From contig CAVPPF010000007.1 of NCBI GenBank assembly GCA_963707435.1, positions 372,001-436,000 on the forward strand: a DNA stretch of 64,000 nucleotides. Reading direction: 5' to 3'. The position numbers and the translations under genes were made by a program. The stretch is from UBA4744 sp963707435 (GTDB lineage: Bacteria; Actinomycetota; Acidimicrobiia; Spongiisociales; UBA4744). Below, piece after piece: positions 1 through 8,242 of this stretch. Below the pieces are notes generated by a model. That model was not told the DNA's origin. It worked only from the letters and a program-made list of their open reading frames with translations, and searched no databases. How positions within the stretch are numbered: the stretch's first letter is position 1; each line of letters begins with the position of its first letter.

Positions 1-1
1 C

Positions 2-238
2 ACCCCCTCCGACGCCGCCTTGATGATGCAGCTGGGCTGCGACGGGGTCTTCGTCGGGTCCGGAATCTTCAAGTCGGACGATCCGGCCCCACGCGCTCAG
101 GCGATCGTCGAAGCAGTGACCTTCTACGACACGCCGGCAACGATCGCCAAGGTGTCGGCCGGGCTCGGCGAAGCGATGGTCGGCATCGAGATGGGGACGT
201 TGAGCGAATCCGAGCTCCTGCAGAAGCGGGGCTGGTAG
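2..238 (+). CDS. pdxS: Pyridoxal 5'-phosphate synthase lyase subunit PdxS, C-terminal part
   Basis: Only the last 78 codons lie in the window; the gene begins before position 1. The visible segment carries the phosphate-binding end of the PdxS TIM barrel (GVFVGSGIFKS, then DPAPRAQAIVEAV) and the usual C-terminal tail. With PdxT it makes pyridoxal 5'-phosphate from ribose 5-phosphate, glyceraldehyde 3-phosphate and ammonia in the cytoplasm. pdxT follows after 3 bases, the usual actinobacterial pairing. Family identification is secure from the fragment and the neighbour. Confidence 0.95.
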   Translation, partial: TPSDAALMMQLGCDGVFVGSGIFKSDDPAPRAQAIVEAVTFYDTPATIAKVSAGLGEAMVGIEMGTLSESELLQKRGW

Positions 239-241
239 AAC

Positions 242-835
242 GTGCCGACGGTTGGCGTGCTCGCCCTGCAGGGCGATGTTCGGGAGCATGCCGACGCAGT
301 TGAGGCCCTCGATGAAACCTGGAAGCCGGTCCGCCGTCCCGAGGATCTGGAAGCCGTCGACGCTCTGATCATTCCCGGAGGCGAGTCAACCACGATCGGG
401 AAACTCGCCACGAGGTACGGGCTCATGGAGCCACTCCGCCGGGCCATCTCAGCCGGATTGCCGACCCTGGGGACCTGTGCGGGCATGATCTTCCTGGCGG
501 CCGGGGTCACCGAAGGCGTTCAACCCCAACTCGGGGTTCTGGACGTGATCATCGAGCGGAACGCGTTTGGCCGTCAGAATGAGTCCTTTGAGGTCGACCT
601 GGACGTCGCCGGCTTCGACGATCCCATGCACGCCGTGTTCATCCGTGCTCCGCGGGTGTCCAAGGCCGGGGCCGGGGTCGAGATTCTTGCGGCCGTCGAC
701 GAGTATCCGGTCATGGTTCGTCAAGGGAACATCCTGGCGATCTCGTTCCATCCGGAACTGACCGGCGACCTTCGAATCCATACAATGGTGTTCGAGGCTG
801 TCGAAGAACGGGTTCGTACCAACGGAGAACGCTGA
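242..835 (+). CDS. pdxT: Pyridoxal 5'-phosphate synthase glutaminase subunit PdxT
   Basis: This 197-residue class I glutamine amidotransferase supplies ammonia to PdxS. It shows the PGGEST motif near residue 46, the nucleophilic cysteine in GTCAGM near residue 80, and the catalytic His/Glu pair in SFHPEL near residue 170. Length is normal for PdxT. The start is a GTG three bases after the pdxS stop and gives the expected N-terminus MPTVGVLALQGD. Its stop overlaps the ATG of yebC by one base (TGATG), so the three genes are probably one transcript. Confidence 0.96.
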   Translation: MPTVGVLALQGDVREHADAVEALDETWKPVRRPEDLEAVDALIIPGGESTTIGKLATRYGLMEPLRRAISAGLPTLGTCAGMIFLAAGVTEGVQPQLGVLDVIIERNAFGRQNESFEVDLDVAGFDDPMHAVFIRAPRVSKAGAGVEILAAVDEYPVMVRQGNILAISFHPELTGDLRIHTMVFEAVEERVRTNGER

Positions 836-1581
836 TGTCCGGACATTCCAAGTGGTCGACGATCAAGCACAAGAAGGGTGCCAAGGACGCCAAGCGAGGC
901 AAACTCTTCGCCAAGCTGGTCAAGGTCGTCGAGGTGGCAGCGCGCGAGGGCGGCGGCGACCCGGCGGCGAACGCCACACTGTCCAACGCAATCGACAAGG
1001 CCCGGGCCGCATCGGTGCCCAATGACAACATCGAGCGGGCGATCAAGCGGGGTATCGGAGAGGTCGAGGGGGCCAGCTACGAGGAGATGTACTACGAGGG
1101 GTATGCCCCCGGCGGGGTAGCTCTGTACGTGCAGATTCTGACCGACAATCGAAACCGGGCGTCTTCGGATGTGCGGGCCGCCTTCAGCCGCAACGGAGGC
1201 AACCTTGGAGAACCCGGCTCGGTTTCCTACCTCTTCGAGCAGAAGGGCTATTTGCTGGTGGGCGGCAACGAGGATGATGTGATGCTGGCGGCACTCGAGG
1301 CCGGCGCCGAAGATGTGCGGGAGTCCGACGGACAGTTCGAAGTCATCTGCGCAGCATCTGATCTTCGCACCGTCAAGGGTGCGCTGTCTGCCGCGGGACT
1401 CTCCATCGAGGATGCCGAGGTGACCCAGCTGCCGAGCACGACCATCCCCGTCGACGAGAAGACCGCACCCAAGGTCCTGCGATTGATCGACGCACTGGAG
1501 GATCTCGACGACGTTCAGAGCGTGTATGCGAATTTCGACATCGCCGACGACGTCATGGCCGAGCTGGCGGCCGGAAGTTAG
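835..1581 (+). CDS. yebC: YebC/PmpR-family (TACO1-like) protein
   Basis: The 248-residue protein begins SGHSKWSTIKHKKG, the family signature, and keeps the motif RNGGNLGEPGSVSYLF in the middle. The family was first described as DNA-binding regulators; more recent work on bacterial and mitochondrial members links it to relief of ribosome stalling at proline runs, so the exact role here is open. It lies in the common actinobacterial order pdxST-yebC-ruvCAB. Its TAG stop shares bases with the TAA stop of the convergent DUF2237 gene. Confidence 0.93.
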   Translation: MSGHSKWSTIKHKKGAKDAKRGKLFAKLVKVVEVAAREGGGDPAANATLSNAIDKARAASVPNDNIERAIKRGIGEVEGASYEEMYYEGYAPGGVALYVQILTDNRNRASSDVRAAFSRNGGNLGEPGSVSYLFEQKGYLLVGGNEDDVMLAALEAGAEDVRESDGQFEVICAASDLRTVKGALSAAGLSIEDAEVTQLPSTTIPVDEKTAPKVLRLIDALEDLDDVQSVYANFDIADDVMAELAAGS

Positions 1582-1970
1582 CCGTCGAGAGCGCCGGGGT
1601 CGTCCGGAACATCCACTGCGTGTTCGGTGAGGATGGAGAGCGGGACGATGTCGAGAGCTCGCTCGTGCGTGGACGCCAGCACCACCGGGGCGGCCACCCC
1701 GTCGCGGTGCGCTCGCAACCAGTTCACCGCCGTCACACACCAGCGGTCGCCGGGTACCAGCCCGGGAAACCGGTACTGCGGCAGCGGGGTACTGAGGTCG
1801 TTGCCGATCCGCCGCTGATGGTCGAGGAACTCCGCCGTGACGACGACGCAGACGGTATGGCTGCCGCGGTCTTCAGGGCTTGTGTGACACGAGCCGTCCC
1901 GGTAGAACCCGGTCAGAGGCTCTGTCCCGCACGGCTCCAGTGGGGTGCCCAGGACATTGTTTCCGTTCAC
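1578..1970 (-). CDS. DUF2237 family protein of unknown function
   Basis: This 130-residue protein is the only minus-strand gene I can support. It matches the pattern of DUF2237: NVLGTPLEPCG at the start, TGFYRDGSCHTSPED, GSHTVCVVVTAEFLD, GNDLSTP, FPGLVPGDRWC and a C-terminal ATHERALDIVPL. Several conserved cysteines are present, but the family has no established function. I start it at the GTG at 1970 because the conserved part begins there and a CATACT box lies 6 bases upstream; the frame stays open to an ATG at 2060. It converges on yebC with overlapping stops and diverges from ruvC. Confidence 0.85.
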   Translation of the reverse strand: MNGNNVLGTPLEPCGTEPLTGFYRDGSCHTSPEDRGSHTVCVVVTAEFLDHQRRIGNDLSTPLPQYRFPGLVPGDRWCVTAVNWLRAHRDGVAAPVVLASTHERALDIVPLSILTEHAVDVPDDPGALDG

Positions 1971-1976
1971 GCCGCC

Positions 1977-1982
1977 AGTATG
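1977..1982 (-). promoter_or_regulatory. Candidate -10 box of the DUF2237 gene
   Basis: Read on the minus strand the hexamer is CATACT, 6 bases before the GTG start. This spacing predicts a leaderless transcript, as for several plus-strand genes of the window. No convincing -35 box is visible. Confidence 0.45.
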
Positions 1983-2089
1983 GCCGATAGGGGAGCGGGA
2001 TGCCTGTGGTGAGCACCGATCGGCTCGTGAAGAACCACTCGTGCCATCCTGACGCCCCACAAAACCACGGTCCTGTCTCGCTCTCGCTC

Positions 2090-2095
2090 TACACT
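2090..2095 (+). promoter_or_regulatory. Candidate -10 box of ruvC (leaderless)
   Basis: TACACT stands 9 bases before the ATG of ruvC, with no Shine-Dalgarno between them. Transcription would start at or next to the start codon. No good -35 box is seen. Confidence 0.5.
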
Positions 2096-2104
2096 CCCGT
2101 ACAT

Positions 2105-2593
2105 ATGTTCGTCCTTGGAATCGACCCCGGTCTCACGACCACGGGATACGGATTGATAGCGCCGGGTCCGCGGGCCGAAGTAGCAGGCGTGATCCGCACC
2201 AGCCCCAAAACACCGGTTGCCCAACGGCTTCTGGAGTTGTTCCGTGATCTTTCCATCCTCGTGGCCGAGTATCAGCCCGCAGTCGTGGCCATCGAACAGG
2301 TCTTCTCGAACCGGAACGTGCAGACGGTCGCGAACGTCGGGCGCGCCTCCGGGGTGGCCATGCTGGTCGCGGCGCACGCGGGCCTCCAGGTCCACGAGTA
2401 CACACCATCCAGCGTGAAACGGGCCGTGGCCGGCTACGGCAACGCACCGAAAGAACAGGTTCAGAGGATGGTTGCCCAGCGTCTCGGCCTGGCTGAGTTG
2501 CCCCGCCCGGCGGATGCCGCCGACGCCCTGGCGGTTGCCCTGTGCCATCTCCAGGGGGCTGCCCTCCTCGAGCGGGTGGAGGCGGCGAGATGA
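2105..2593 (+). CDS. ruvC: Holliday junction endonuclease RuvC
   Basis: The 162-residue protein resolves Holliday junctions by symmetric cleavage, acting with the RuvAB branch migration motor. The RNase H-like acidic residues are visible: D7 in GIDPGLTTTGYG, E64 in VAIEQVF, and D137/D140 in PADAADALAVAL. The start is ATG 2105, since upstream residues in the same frame do not look like RuvC and a TACACT promoter box lies just before it. The stop overlaps the ATG of ruvA (ATGA), opening a ruvC-ruvA-ruvB operon. Confidence 0.97.
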   Translation: MFVLGIDPGLTTTGYGLIAPGPRAEVAGVIRTSPKTPVAQRLLELFRDLSILVAEYQPAVVAIEQVFSNRNVQTVANVGRASGVAMLVAAHAGLQVHEYTPSSVKRAVAGYGNAPKEQVQRMVAQRLGLAELPRPADAADALAVALCHLQGAALLERVEAAR

Positions 2594-3162
2594 TCGGCCG
2601 CCTGCGGGGGACGCTCGTTTCCATGCGCGCAACGGGCGTGGTGCTCGACGTTGGGGGAGTCGGCTACGAGGTTGTGGTCACGCCCCGCACCGTTGCCGAT
2701 CTCCCCGGAGTGGGCGAAGAGGTTGTGCTGCACACCCATCTGGTCGTACGCGAGGATGCGATGCTGCTGCACGGCTTCGGGAGTGAGACCGAACGTGACC
2801 TCTTTCGGATTCTCCTCAGCGCTTCCGGTATTGGACCAAAGGTTGCGATGGCGACCCTGGGAGCCCTGCAGGCAGATGAGCTGCGGCGGGCGATTGCCGC
2901 GGAGGATGTCGATGCCCTCACCACGGTGCCCGGCATCGGGAAACGGGGCGCCCAGAAGATGGTGCTCGAGCTGAAGCCCAAGATCACAACAACCGACGCC
3001 GAGTCGGTGGTCGGGGCGAGTACCGTTTCCCAGGTGCGGGAAGCACTCGAGGGACTCGGCTACGAGGCCGTTGAGATCCGGGAGGTCCTGGCCGATATCG
3101 AGCCGGATGCGCCCGTCGCCGATCAGCTGCGGCAGGCGCTCCGAAGTCTGGGAAGAGGATGA
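2590..3162 (+). CDS. ruvA: Holliday junction branch migration protein RuvA
   Basis: The 190-residue protein binds four-way junctions as a tetramer and loads RuvB. It begins MIGRLRGTL with the N-terminal OB fold, has two helix-hairpin-helix motifs (LLSASGIGPKVAMATL and LTTVPGIGKRGAQKMVLEL) and a short C-terminal three-helix domain that contacts RuvB. Length is usual. It starts inside the ruvC stop (ATGA) and ends inside the ruvB start (ATGA), implying translational coupling. Confidence 0.97.
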   Translation: MIGRLRGTLVSMRATGVVLDVGGVGYEVVVTPRTVADLPGVGEEVVLHTHLVVREDAMLLHGFGSETERDLFRILLSASGIGPKVAMATLGALQADELRRAIAAEDVDALTTVPGIGKRGAQKMVLELKPKITTTDAESVVGASTVSQVREALEGLGYEAVEIREVLADIEPDAPVADQLRQALRSLGRG

Positions 3163-4181
3163 GAGAAGATTTGCTGACCCCGGCGGCACTGCCGGACGAC
3201 GATGTCGTTGAGACCACGCTGCGTCCTCAGTCGATCGAAGAATTCGTCGGACAAGCCAAACTGAAGGAACGGCTGGCCATCTCGATCGAGGCGGCCCGCA
3301 CGCTGGGCCGTCCCCTCGACCACGTGCTGCTGTCCGGCCCGCCCGGATTGGGCAAGACCACCATGGCCGGCATTCTGGCCAACGAGATGGGATCCCGGCT
3401 GCGGATCACCTCGGGACCGGCACTGGAGCGCCCCGGCGACGTCGCTTCGATCCTGACCAATCTCGACAACGGCGACGTCTTCTTCATCGATGAGATTCAC
3501 CGCCTCCCGCGAGCCGTCGAAGAGGTTTTGTATCCGGCGATGGAGGACTTCCAGCTCGACATCGTGCTCGGCAAGGGTCCATCGGCTCAGTCGATCCGGC
3601 TGGACCTTCCGCACTTCACCCTGGTCGGCGCAACGACCAGGAAAGGCAAAGTCGCTGCGCCGCTTCGCGACCGGTTCGGCATCGTCGACAAGCTCGATTA
3701 CTACAGCCAGGACGAACTGGGCCGGATCGTGCGCCGCTCGGCCGCCATACTCGGAGTTGAGATCACGAACGACGGCGCCGACCTCATCGCCCTCCGCGGG
3801 CGCGGCACCCCCAGGATCGCCAACCGCTTGCTCGCCCGGGTCCGCGACTATGCGGTGGCGCGTGCGGACGGTATCGCGGATCACGAAACCGCCAGTGCGG
3901 CGCTCGAGGTGTTCGAGGTCGATGCTCTGGGTCTCGACAAAGTCGACCGGGATATCCTCGACGCGATCGTCGTGAAGTTCGGCGGGGGGCCGGTCGGTCT
4001 TTCGACCCTGGCCATCGTGGTCGGAGAAGAACCCGAGACGGTCGAAGACGCCTATGAGCCCTTTCTGCTCCAGAGCGGTCTGCTCAAGCGAACCCCGCGT
4101 GGCCGGGTTGCTACGCCGGCCGCCTATGCCCACCTCGGTCTCGAACCGCCCGCGAACCCGCAACAGACGCTGCTCGACTAG
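3159..4181 (+). CDS. ruvB: Holliday junction branch migration ATPase RuvB
   Basis: The 340-residue AAA+ motor drives branch migration as paired hexameric rings. Walker A is GPPGLGKTT at residues 60-68, Walker B is FIDEIHRL, sensor 1 lies in LVGATTR, and a winged-helix DNA-binding domain closes the protein (AYEPFLLQSGLLKRTPRGR). It begins in an ATGA overlap with ruvA. The next gene, queA, has its own promoter box 19 bases upstream of its start, so the ruv operon may end here. Confidence 0.97.
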   Translation: MREDLLTPAALPDDDVVETTLRPQSIEEFVGQAKLKERLAISIEAARTLGRPLDHVLLSGPPGLGKTTMAGILANEMGSRLRITSGPALERPGDVASILTNLDNGDVFFIDEIHRLPRAVEEVLYPAMEDFQLDIVLGKGPSAQSIRLDLPHFTLVGATTRKGKVAAPLRDRFGIVDKLDYYSQDELGRIVRRSAAILGVEITNDGADLIALRGRGTPRIANRLLARVRDYAVARADGIADHETASAALEVFEVDALGLDKVDRDILDAIVVKFGGGPVGLSTLAIVVGEEPETVEDAYEPFLLQSGLLKRTPRGRVATPAAYAHLGLEPPANPQQTLLD

Positions 4182-4186
4182 ACGCC

Positions 4187-4192
4187 TACCCT
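4187..4192 (+). promoter_or_regulatory. Candidate -10 box of queA (leaderless)
   Basis: TACCCT ends 8 bases before the GTG start of queA in the short gap after ruvB. There is no Shine-Dalgarno, so a leaderless mRNA is expected. Confidence 0.45.
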
Positions 4193-4200
4193 GCCCTGTT

Positions 4201-5217
4201 GTGCAGACCTCCGACTTCTCCTACGTCCTGCCGGACGAGAAGATTGCGCAGCGGCCGATTGAGCCGCGCGACGCAGCCCGCCTGCTCGATACACGAGACA
4301 TGACCGATCACGTATTCCGCGAGCTGGCCGACCTGCTCCGGCCCGGCGATCTCGTCGTCGTCAACAAGACCCGGGTCCGGGCGGCGCGCCTGCATGGCAG
4401 AAAACGGGACAGTGGGGGAGGGGTGGAAGTCCTTTTGCTGGGCCCTGTTGCAGGGTCTCGATGGAAGGCCCTCGTCAATCCCTCGCGGCGGATCAGGTCC
4501 GGTGTCGTGCTCGACCTCGGCGACCTCTCCGCACTGGTTGTGACCGCACATCCGGGCGGCGTGTTTGAACTCGACCTCGCTGCCGGAGAGGGATCCGACA
4601 TCGAACGGCTGATAGCCCGGGACGGGGAAATGCCGCTGCCTCCCTACATCCGGGAACCCCTTCACGATCCTGAGCGATACCAGACGGTCTTTGCCGAGCG
4701 GGTGGGGTCGGCTGCGGCCCCGACGGCCGGACTGCATTTCACGGACCGGGTCGTTCGGTCGCTGGAAGCGAGAGGCATCGGGATGGCCGCCGTCGAACTG
4801 GAGGTCGGGCTCGATACGTTCCGGCCGATCGGCGTGGAGAACATCGCCGACCACGTCATGCACACCGAGCGCTATGCGGTGCCTGCCGAAACCGCTGCTG
4901 CCATCGCCGGAACCCGTCGCGAGGGAGGTCGGATCGTTGCGGTCGGGACGACGGTGGTCCGAACCCTCGAATCGGCTTTCGACGGGGGACAGGTCGCGTT
5001 CGGGAATGGGTCAACCGGCTTGTTCATCACCCCCGGCTACCGTTTCGGCGTGGTGGATCTGCTGGTGACCAATTTCCATGTCCCCGCCTCAACGCTGGTG
5101 GTGCTGCTCGCCGCTTTCATGGGACCCGGGTGGCGGACCTCCTACGCTGCCGCGCTGCAGCGGAACTACCGGTTTCTGTCGTTCGGCGACGCAATGCTGG
5201 CGGAGCGCCACTCGTGA
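4201..5217 (+). CDS. queA: S-adenosylmethionine:tRNA ribosyltransferase-isomerase QueA
   Basis: The 338-residue enzyme transfers the ribosyl part of SAM to 7-aminomethyl-7-deazaguanine in tRNA to form epoxyqueuosine, a late step of queuosine synthesis. It shows the family start FSYVLPDEKIAQRP, VVNKTRVRAARL, the block GSAAAPTAGLHFT and the C-terminal TNFHVPASTLVVLLAAF. I place the start at GTG 4201, where homology begins. The gene ends in a GTGA overlap with tgt, the enzyme that inserts the base QueA works on, so the two form a functional pair. Confidence 0.95.
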   Translation: MQTSDFSYVLPDEKIAQRPIEPRDAARLLDTRDMTDHVFRELADLLRPGDLVVVNKTRVRAARLHGRKRDSGGGVEVLLLGPVAGSRWKALVNPSRRIRSGVVLDLGDLSALVVTAHPGGVFELDLAAGEGSDIERLIARDGEMPLPPYIREPLHDPERYQTVFAERVGSAAAPTAGLHFTDRVVRSLEARGIGMAAVELEVGLDTFRPIGVENIADHVMHTERYAVPAETAAAIAGTRREGGRIVAVGTTVVRTLESAFDGGQVAFGNGSTGLFITPGYRFGVVDLLVTNFHVPASTLVVLLAAFMGPGWRTSYAAALQRNYRFLSFGDAMLAERHS

Positions 5218-6329
5218 CCGCACCTGTGTTCCACCGGACGGATGCCACCGATGGGCTCGCCCGGCGCGGGGTACTCACCACTCCGCACGGAGAAGTGGCG
5301 ACGCCTGCCTTCATGCCGGTCGGAACCCGGGCGGCGGTGCGGGCCGTCGATTCGCGGGATCTCATAGAGGTCGGTGCGCGGATGGTGCTGGCCAACACGT
5401 ACCACCTGATGCTGCGACCCGGAGCCCGGGAAATCGCCGAACTCGGCGGGTTGCACTCCTTCATGGGGTGGAACGGTGCCATGCTCACGGATTCCGGCGG
5501 CTATCAGGTGTTCTCGCTGGAACCCCGCATCGACGAGGAGGGAGCTGCGTTCCGCTCCACGTACGATGGGAACCCGGTGAAGCTCACGCCCGAGGACGCG
5601 GTCAGGATCCAGGAGGATCTCGGTGCGGACGTGGCGATGGTGCTCGATGTATGCATCGGCCTACCCGCACCCCGTCCCGACGTCGAAGCGGCGATGGACC
5701 GCACGCTGCGGTGGGCGGCCCGGTCGCTGGCCGTCCATGATCGACCGGACCAGGCATTGTTCGGGATCGTTCAGGGCGGGACCGACGATGAGCTGCGCGC
5801 CCGCAGTGCGGCGGCCACGGCGGCGCTGGGATTCGCTGGATTCGGGATTGGGGGCCTGTCCGTCGGGGAGTCGGCCGAGGACCGAAACCGGGCGCTCGAG
5901 GCCGTGGTTGCGGAACTCCCTCCCGACAAGCCCCGGTACACGATGGGTCTCGGGGATTCAGAAGGAGTCCTGGACGCGGTAGCGCGCGGCATCGACCTCT
6001 TCGATTGCGTGTGGCCGACCCGTCTCGCCCGCCACGGCCGGGTTCTCACCCCGGACGGGGATTTCAATTTGAAGCGATCCGAACACCGTATGTCTGGAAT
6101 CCCGCTGCAGGAAGGCTGTCCCTGCCTGACCTGCTCGACGTACACCCGCGCCTACCTCCGGCATCTTCTCAACACCCGCGAACTCAGCATCCATCGCCTG
6201 CTCACGGTGCACAATCTCACCTACACACTCCGGCTCATGGACGATGTGCGTGCGGCCATCGGGGCAGGCCGCTTTGCCGAGTTCCATGCCGCAACCGTCG
6301 AGCGAAGACTTTCACCCCGCCCGGATTAG
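5214..6329 (+). CDS. tgt: tRNA-guanine transglycosylase
   Basis: The 371-residue enzyme exchanges G34 of GUN anticodons for the queuosine precursor preQ1. The TIM barrel shows the base-binding DSGGYQ (D93), GFGIGGLSVGES, the nucleophile D264 in DLFDCVWPTR, and the zinc site C302, C304, C307 with H333. Length is typical of bacterial Tgt. The GTG start lies in the queA stop (GTGA). No preQ1 synthesis genes lie in the window, so the precursor is made or salvaged from elsewhere. Confidence 0.96.
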   Translation: MTAPVFHRTDATDGLARRGVLTTPHGEVATPAFMPVGTRAAVRAVDSRDLIEVGARMVLANTYHLMLRPGAREIAELGGLHSFMGWNGAMLTDSGGYQVFSLEPRIDEEGAAFRSTYDGNPVKLTPEDAVRIQEDLGADVAMVLDVCIGLPAPRPDVEAAMDRTLRWAARSLAVHDRPDQALFGIVQGGTDDELRARSAAATAALGFAGFGIGGLSVGESAEDRNRALEAVVAELPPDKPRYTMGLGDSEGVLDAVARGIDLFDCVWPTRLARHGRVLTPDGDFNLKRSEHRMSGIPLQEGCPCLTCSTYTRAYLRHLLNTRELSIHRLLTVHNLTYTLRLMDDVRAAIGAGRFAEFHAATVERRLSPRPD

Positions 6330-6389
6330 TGGCTACCATGTCGTTTGGCCCGCGCCGTGCGGGCTGCCATTTCGAAGAGGGTGTTTTCC

Positions 6390-6683
6390 GTGATCCTTTT
6401 GCAGACTGATGTTGCCGCCGGGAACCAGTATTCATCGCTGATCTTCCTTGCTCTTCTCGTAGCGATGTTCTACTTCCTGCTCATTCGCCCCCAGCGAACC
6501 AGGGCCAAGAAGCAAGCGGAGATGTCGGCCGGCCTCCAAATCGGCGATCGTGTGCAGACGTTCGGCGGCGTGCACGGCATCGTGGACTCTCTGGATGACG
6601 ACTCGGTCGTGCTTCGGCTCGAGGACGGCAAGATGCGCATCTCCCGCAGAGCCATCGGGTCCAAGATCAGCGACCAGGACTGA
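6390..6683 (+). CDS. yajC: Preprotein translocase accessory subunit YajC
   Basis: A 97-residue single-span membrane protein of the SecDF-YajC complex. One hydrophobic helix (SLIFLALLVAMFYFLLIRPQ) is followed by RTRAKKQAEM and the conserved GDRVQTFGGVHGIV. I choose GTG 6390 because GAAGAGG lies 9 bases upstream; an in-frame TTG at 6345 just after a TACCAT box (6334-6339) would add 15 residues and is possible. secD follows after two bases, as in most bacteria. Confidence 0.9.
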   Translation: MILLQTDVAAGNQYSSLIFLALLVAMFYFLLIRPQRTRAKKQAEMSAGLQIGDRVQTFGGVHGIVDSLDDDSVVLRLEDGKMRISRRAIGSKISDQD

Positions 6684-6685
6684 AC

Positions 6686-8242
6686 GTGCGACGGCACCTC
6701 ATTCCACTGCTGGTCGTGCTGGCGATCGCCTGGGGAGGCGTTGCGACTGCGCTGGCATTCGGTATCACCCCGGTGCTCGGCCTCGACCTCAAAGGCGGCA
6801 CGTCGGTGACGCTGCGGGCTCCCGACGGCACCGATCCCGAGGTGCTCCAGAAGGCCGTCGAAGTCATGCAGCGAAGGATCGAGAGCTTTGGAAGCGTCCA
6901 GGAGCCCGAGATCCAGATCTCCGGCGACTACAACGTCATCGTGCAGCTGCCCGGAGTCACCGACCGCGAGCGCGCCCTCGACGCCATCGGCCAGACGGGT
7001 GAGTTGTCCTTTCGACCCGTTCTCGAGTCGAGCTTTCTCGTCAGCCCCCTCCTCATTCCCGAGGTCACGCAACCGACCACCACCACCGTTGCCGGCGACA
7101 CCACCACAACGACTGCCGGCGATGAGGCCACCACCACGACCGAACCGGCAACGACCACGACTACCACCTTCCCGCCGGGGGTTGATCCCGACACCGGTTT
7201 GACCATCGAGGATGATCCGACCCGCGAAGCATGGCTGCCGGAGTACGCCGACGACGGGACCGTCCTGCAGGTGTATCACGTTGGCCCTTCGCGGCTGAGC
7301 GGAGCCGATCTCGACAGCGCTCTGGCAGGGTTTGCAGGCGGGACGAGCTCGATTGCCCAATGGCAGGTGCAACTCGACCTCTCGAGTGAAGGCGCGGACA
7401 AGTTCCAGGAACTGACGAAGCAGGCAGCTTCGTACCCGATCGGTGATGTGCGCAGGCAAATCGCCATCGTGCTCGATGGTGAAGTGGTCTCGGCACCGCA
7501 AGTCAACAACGATGTTGACCCGAACGTCGGCATTGCCGGCGGCTCTGCTGTGATCACGATGGGCACCGGAGAGAACCAGCAGCAGGAAGCTCAGGACCTG
7601 GCGGTCGTGCTCCGTTACGGTTCCCTGCCCGTGTCGTTTGAGCGCGACCAGGTACAAAACGTGTCGGCCACGCTCGGCGCCGACTCGCTCAATGCAGGCC
7701 TGGTGGCCGGAGCGGGAGGTTTGATCCTGGTTGCTCTGGCCGTTGTTCTGTACTACCGGTCGCTCGGCCTGGTGACCGTGATCGGCCTGAGCGTCTTCGG
7801 GTCGCTGCTCCTCCTGGTCATCGGACTGTTGAGCCGGTACATCGGCACAACGCTCACCCTGGCCGGAGTGACGGGAATCATCGTCTCGATCGGTATCACC
7901 GCCGACTCGTACATCGTGTTCTTTGAACGCATCAAGGAAGAAATCAGGGCCAAGCGATCGCTCAATGCAGCCATCGAAGAAGGCTTCGCACGAGCGTTTC
8001 ACACCATCGTTACGGCCGATACGGTCTCGTTGCTCGCCGCGATTCTCTTGTGGTTGCTCGCCGTCGGTCCGGTGAAGGGCTTCGCCCTCACGCTGGGGAT
8101 CGCCACCGTCCTGGACATCATCGTGGCCTACTACTTCACCAAGAACGCAGTCTGGATCATCGGCCGCACCCGGCTGGGGCACGGTGGATGGTTCAGTATC
8201 GAAGGAGCCAGCGGCCGCAAGGTTCGTGAGGCGACATCATGA
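6686..8242 (+). CDS. secD: Protein translocase subunit SecD
   Basis: The 518-residue membrane protein uses the proton gradient to help release exported proteins on the outer face of the membrane. It has an N-terminal helix, the signature LGLDLKGGTSVTL (residues 31-43), the periplasmic-type P1 domain and five C-terminal helices with TLAGVTGIIVSIGITAD. An insertion at about residues 129-165 is almost all Thr with some Ala, Gly, Asp and Pro and has no counterpart in E. coli SecD; it should face the outside. The stop overlaps secF by ATGA. Confidence 0.96.
   Translation: MRRHLIPLLVVLAIAWGGVATALAFGITPVLGLDLKGGTSVTLRAPDGTDPEVLQKAVEVMQRRIESFGSVQEPEIQISGDYNVIVQLPGVTDRERALDAIGQTGELSFRPVLESSFLVSPLLIPEVTQPTTTTVAGDTTTTTAGDEATTTTEPATTTTTTFPPGVDPDTGLTIEDDPTREAWLPEYADDGTVLQVYHVGPSRLSGADLDSALAGFAGGTSSIAQWQVQLDLSSEGADKFQELTKQAASYPIGDVRRQIAIVLDGEVVSAPQVNNDVDPNVGIAGGSAVITMGTGENQQQEAQDLAVVLRYGSLPVSFERDQVQNVSATLGADSLNAGLVAGAGGLILVALAVVLYYRSLGLVTVIGLSVFGSLLLLVIGLLSRYIGTTLTLAGVTGIIVSIGITADSYIVFFERIKEEIRAKRSLNAAIEEGFARAFHTIVTADTVSLLAAILLWLLAVGPVKGFALTLGIATVLDIIVAYYFTKNAVWIIGRTRLGHGGWFSIEGASGRKVREATS

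Noticed and set aside
1620..2012. Plus-strand frame opposite the DUF2237 gene
   Set aside because: The minus strand encodes a recognised family with conserved motifs; the plus frame does not.
6470..8182. 570-codon open frame on the minus strand opposite yajC/secD
   Set aside because: It mirrors codon structure of secD, has no recognisable family and no ribosome binding site.
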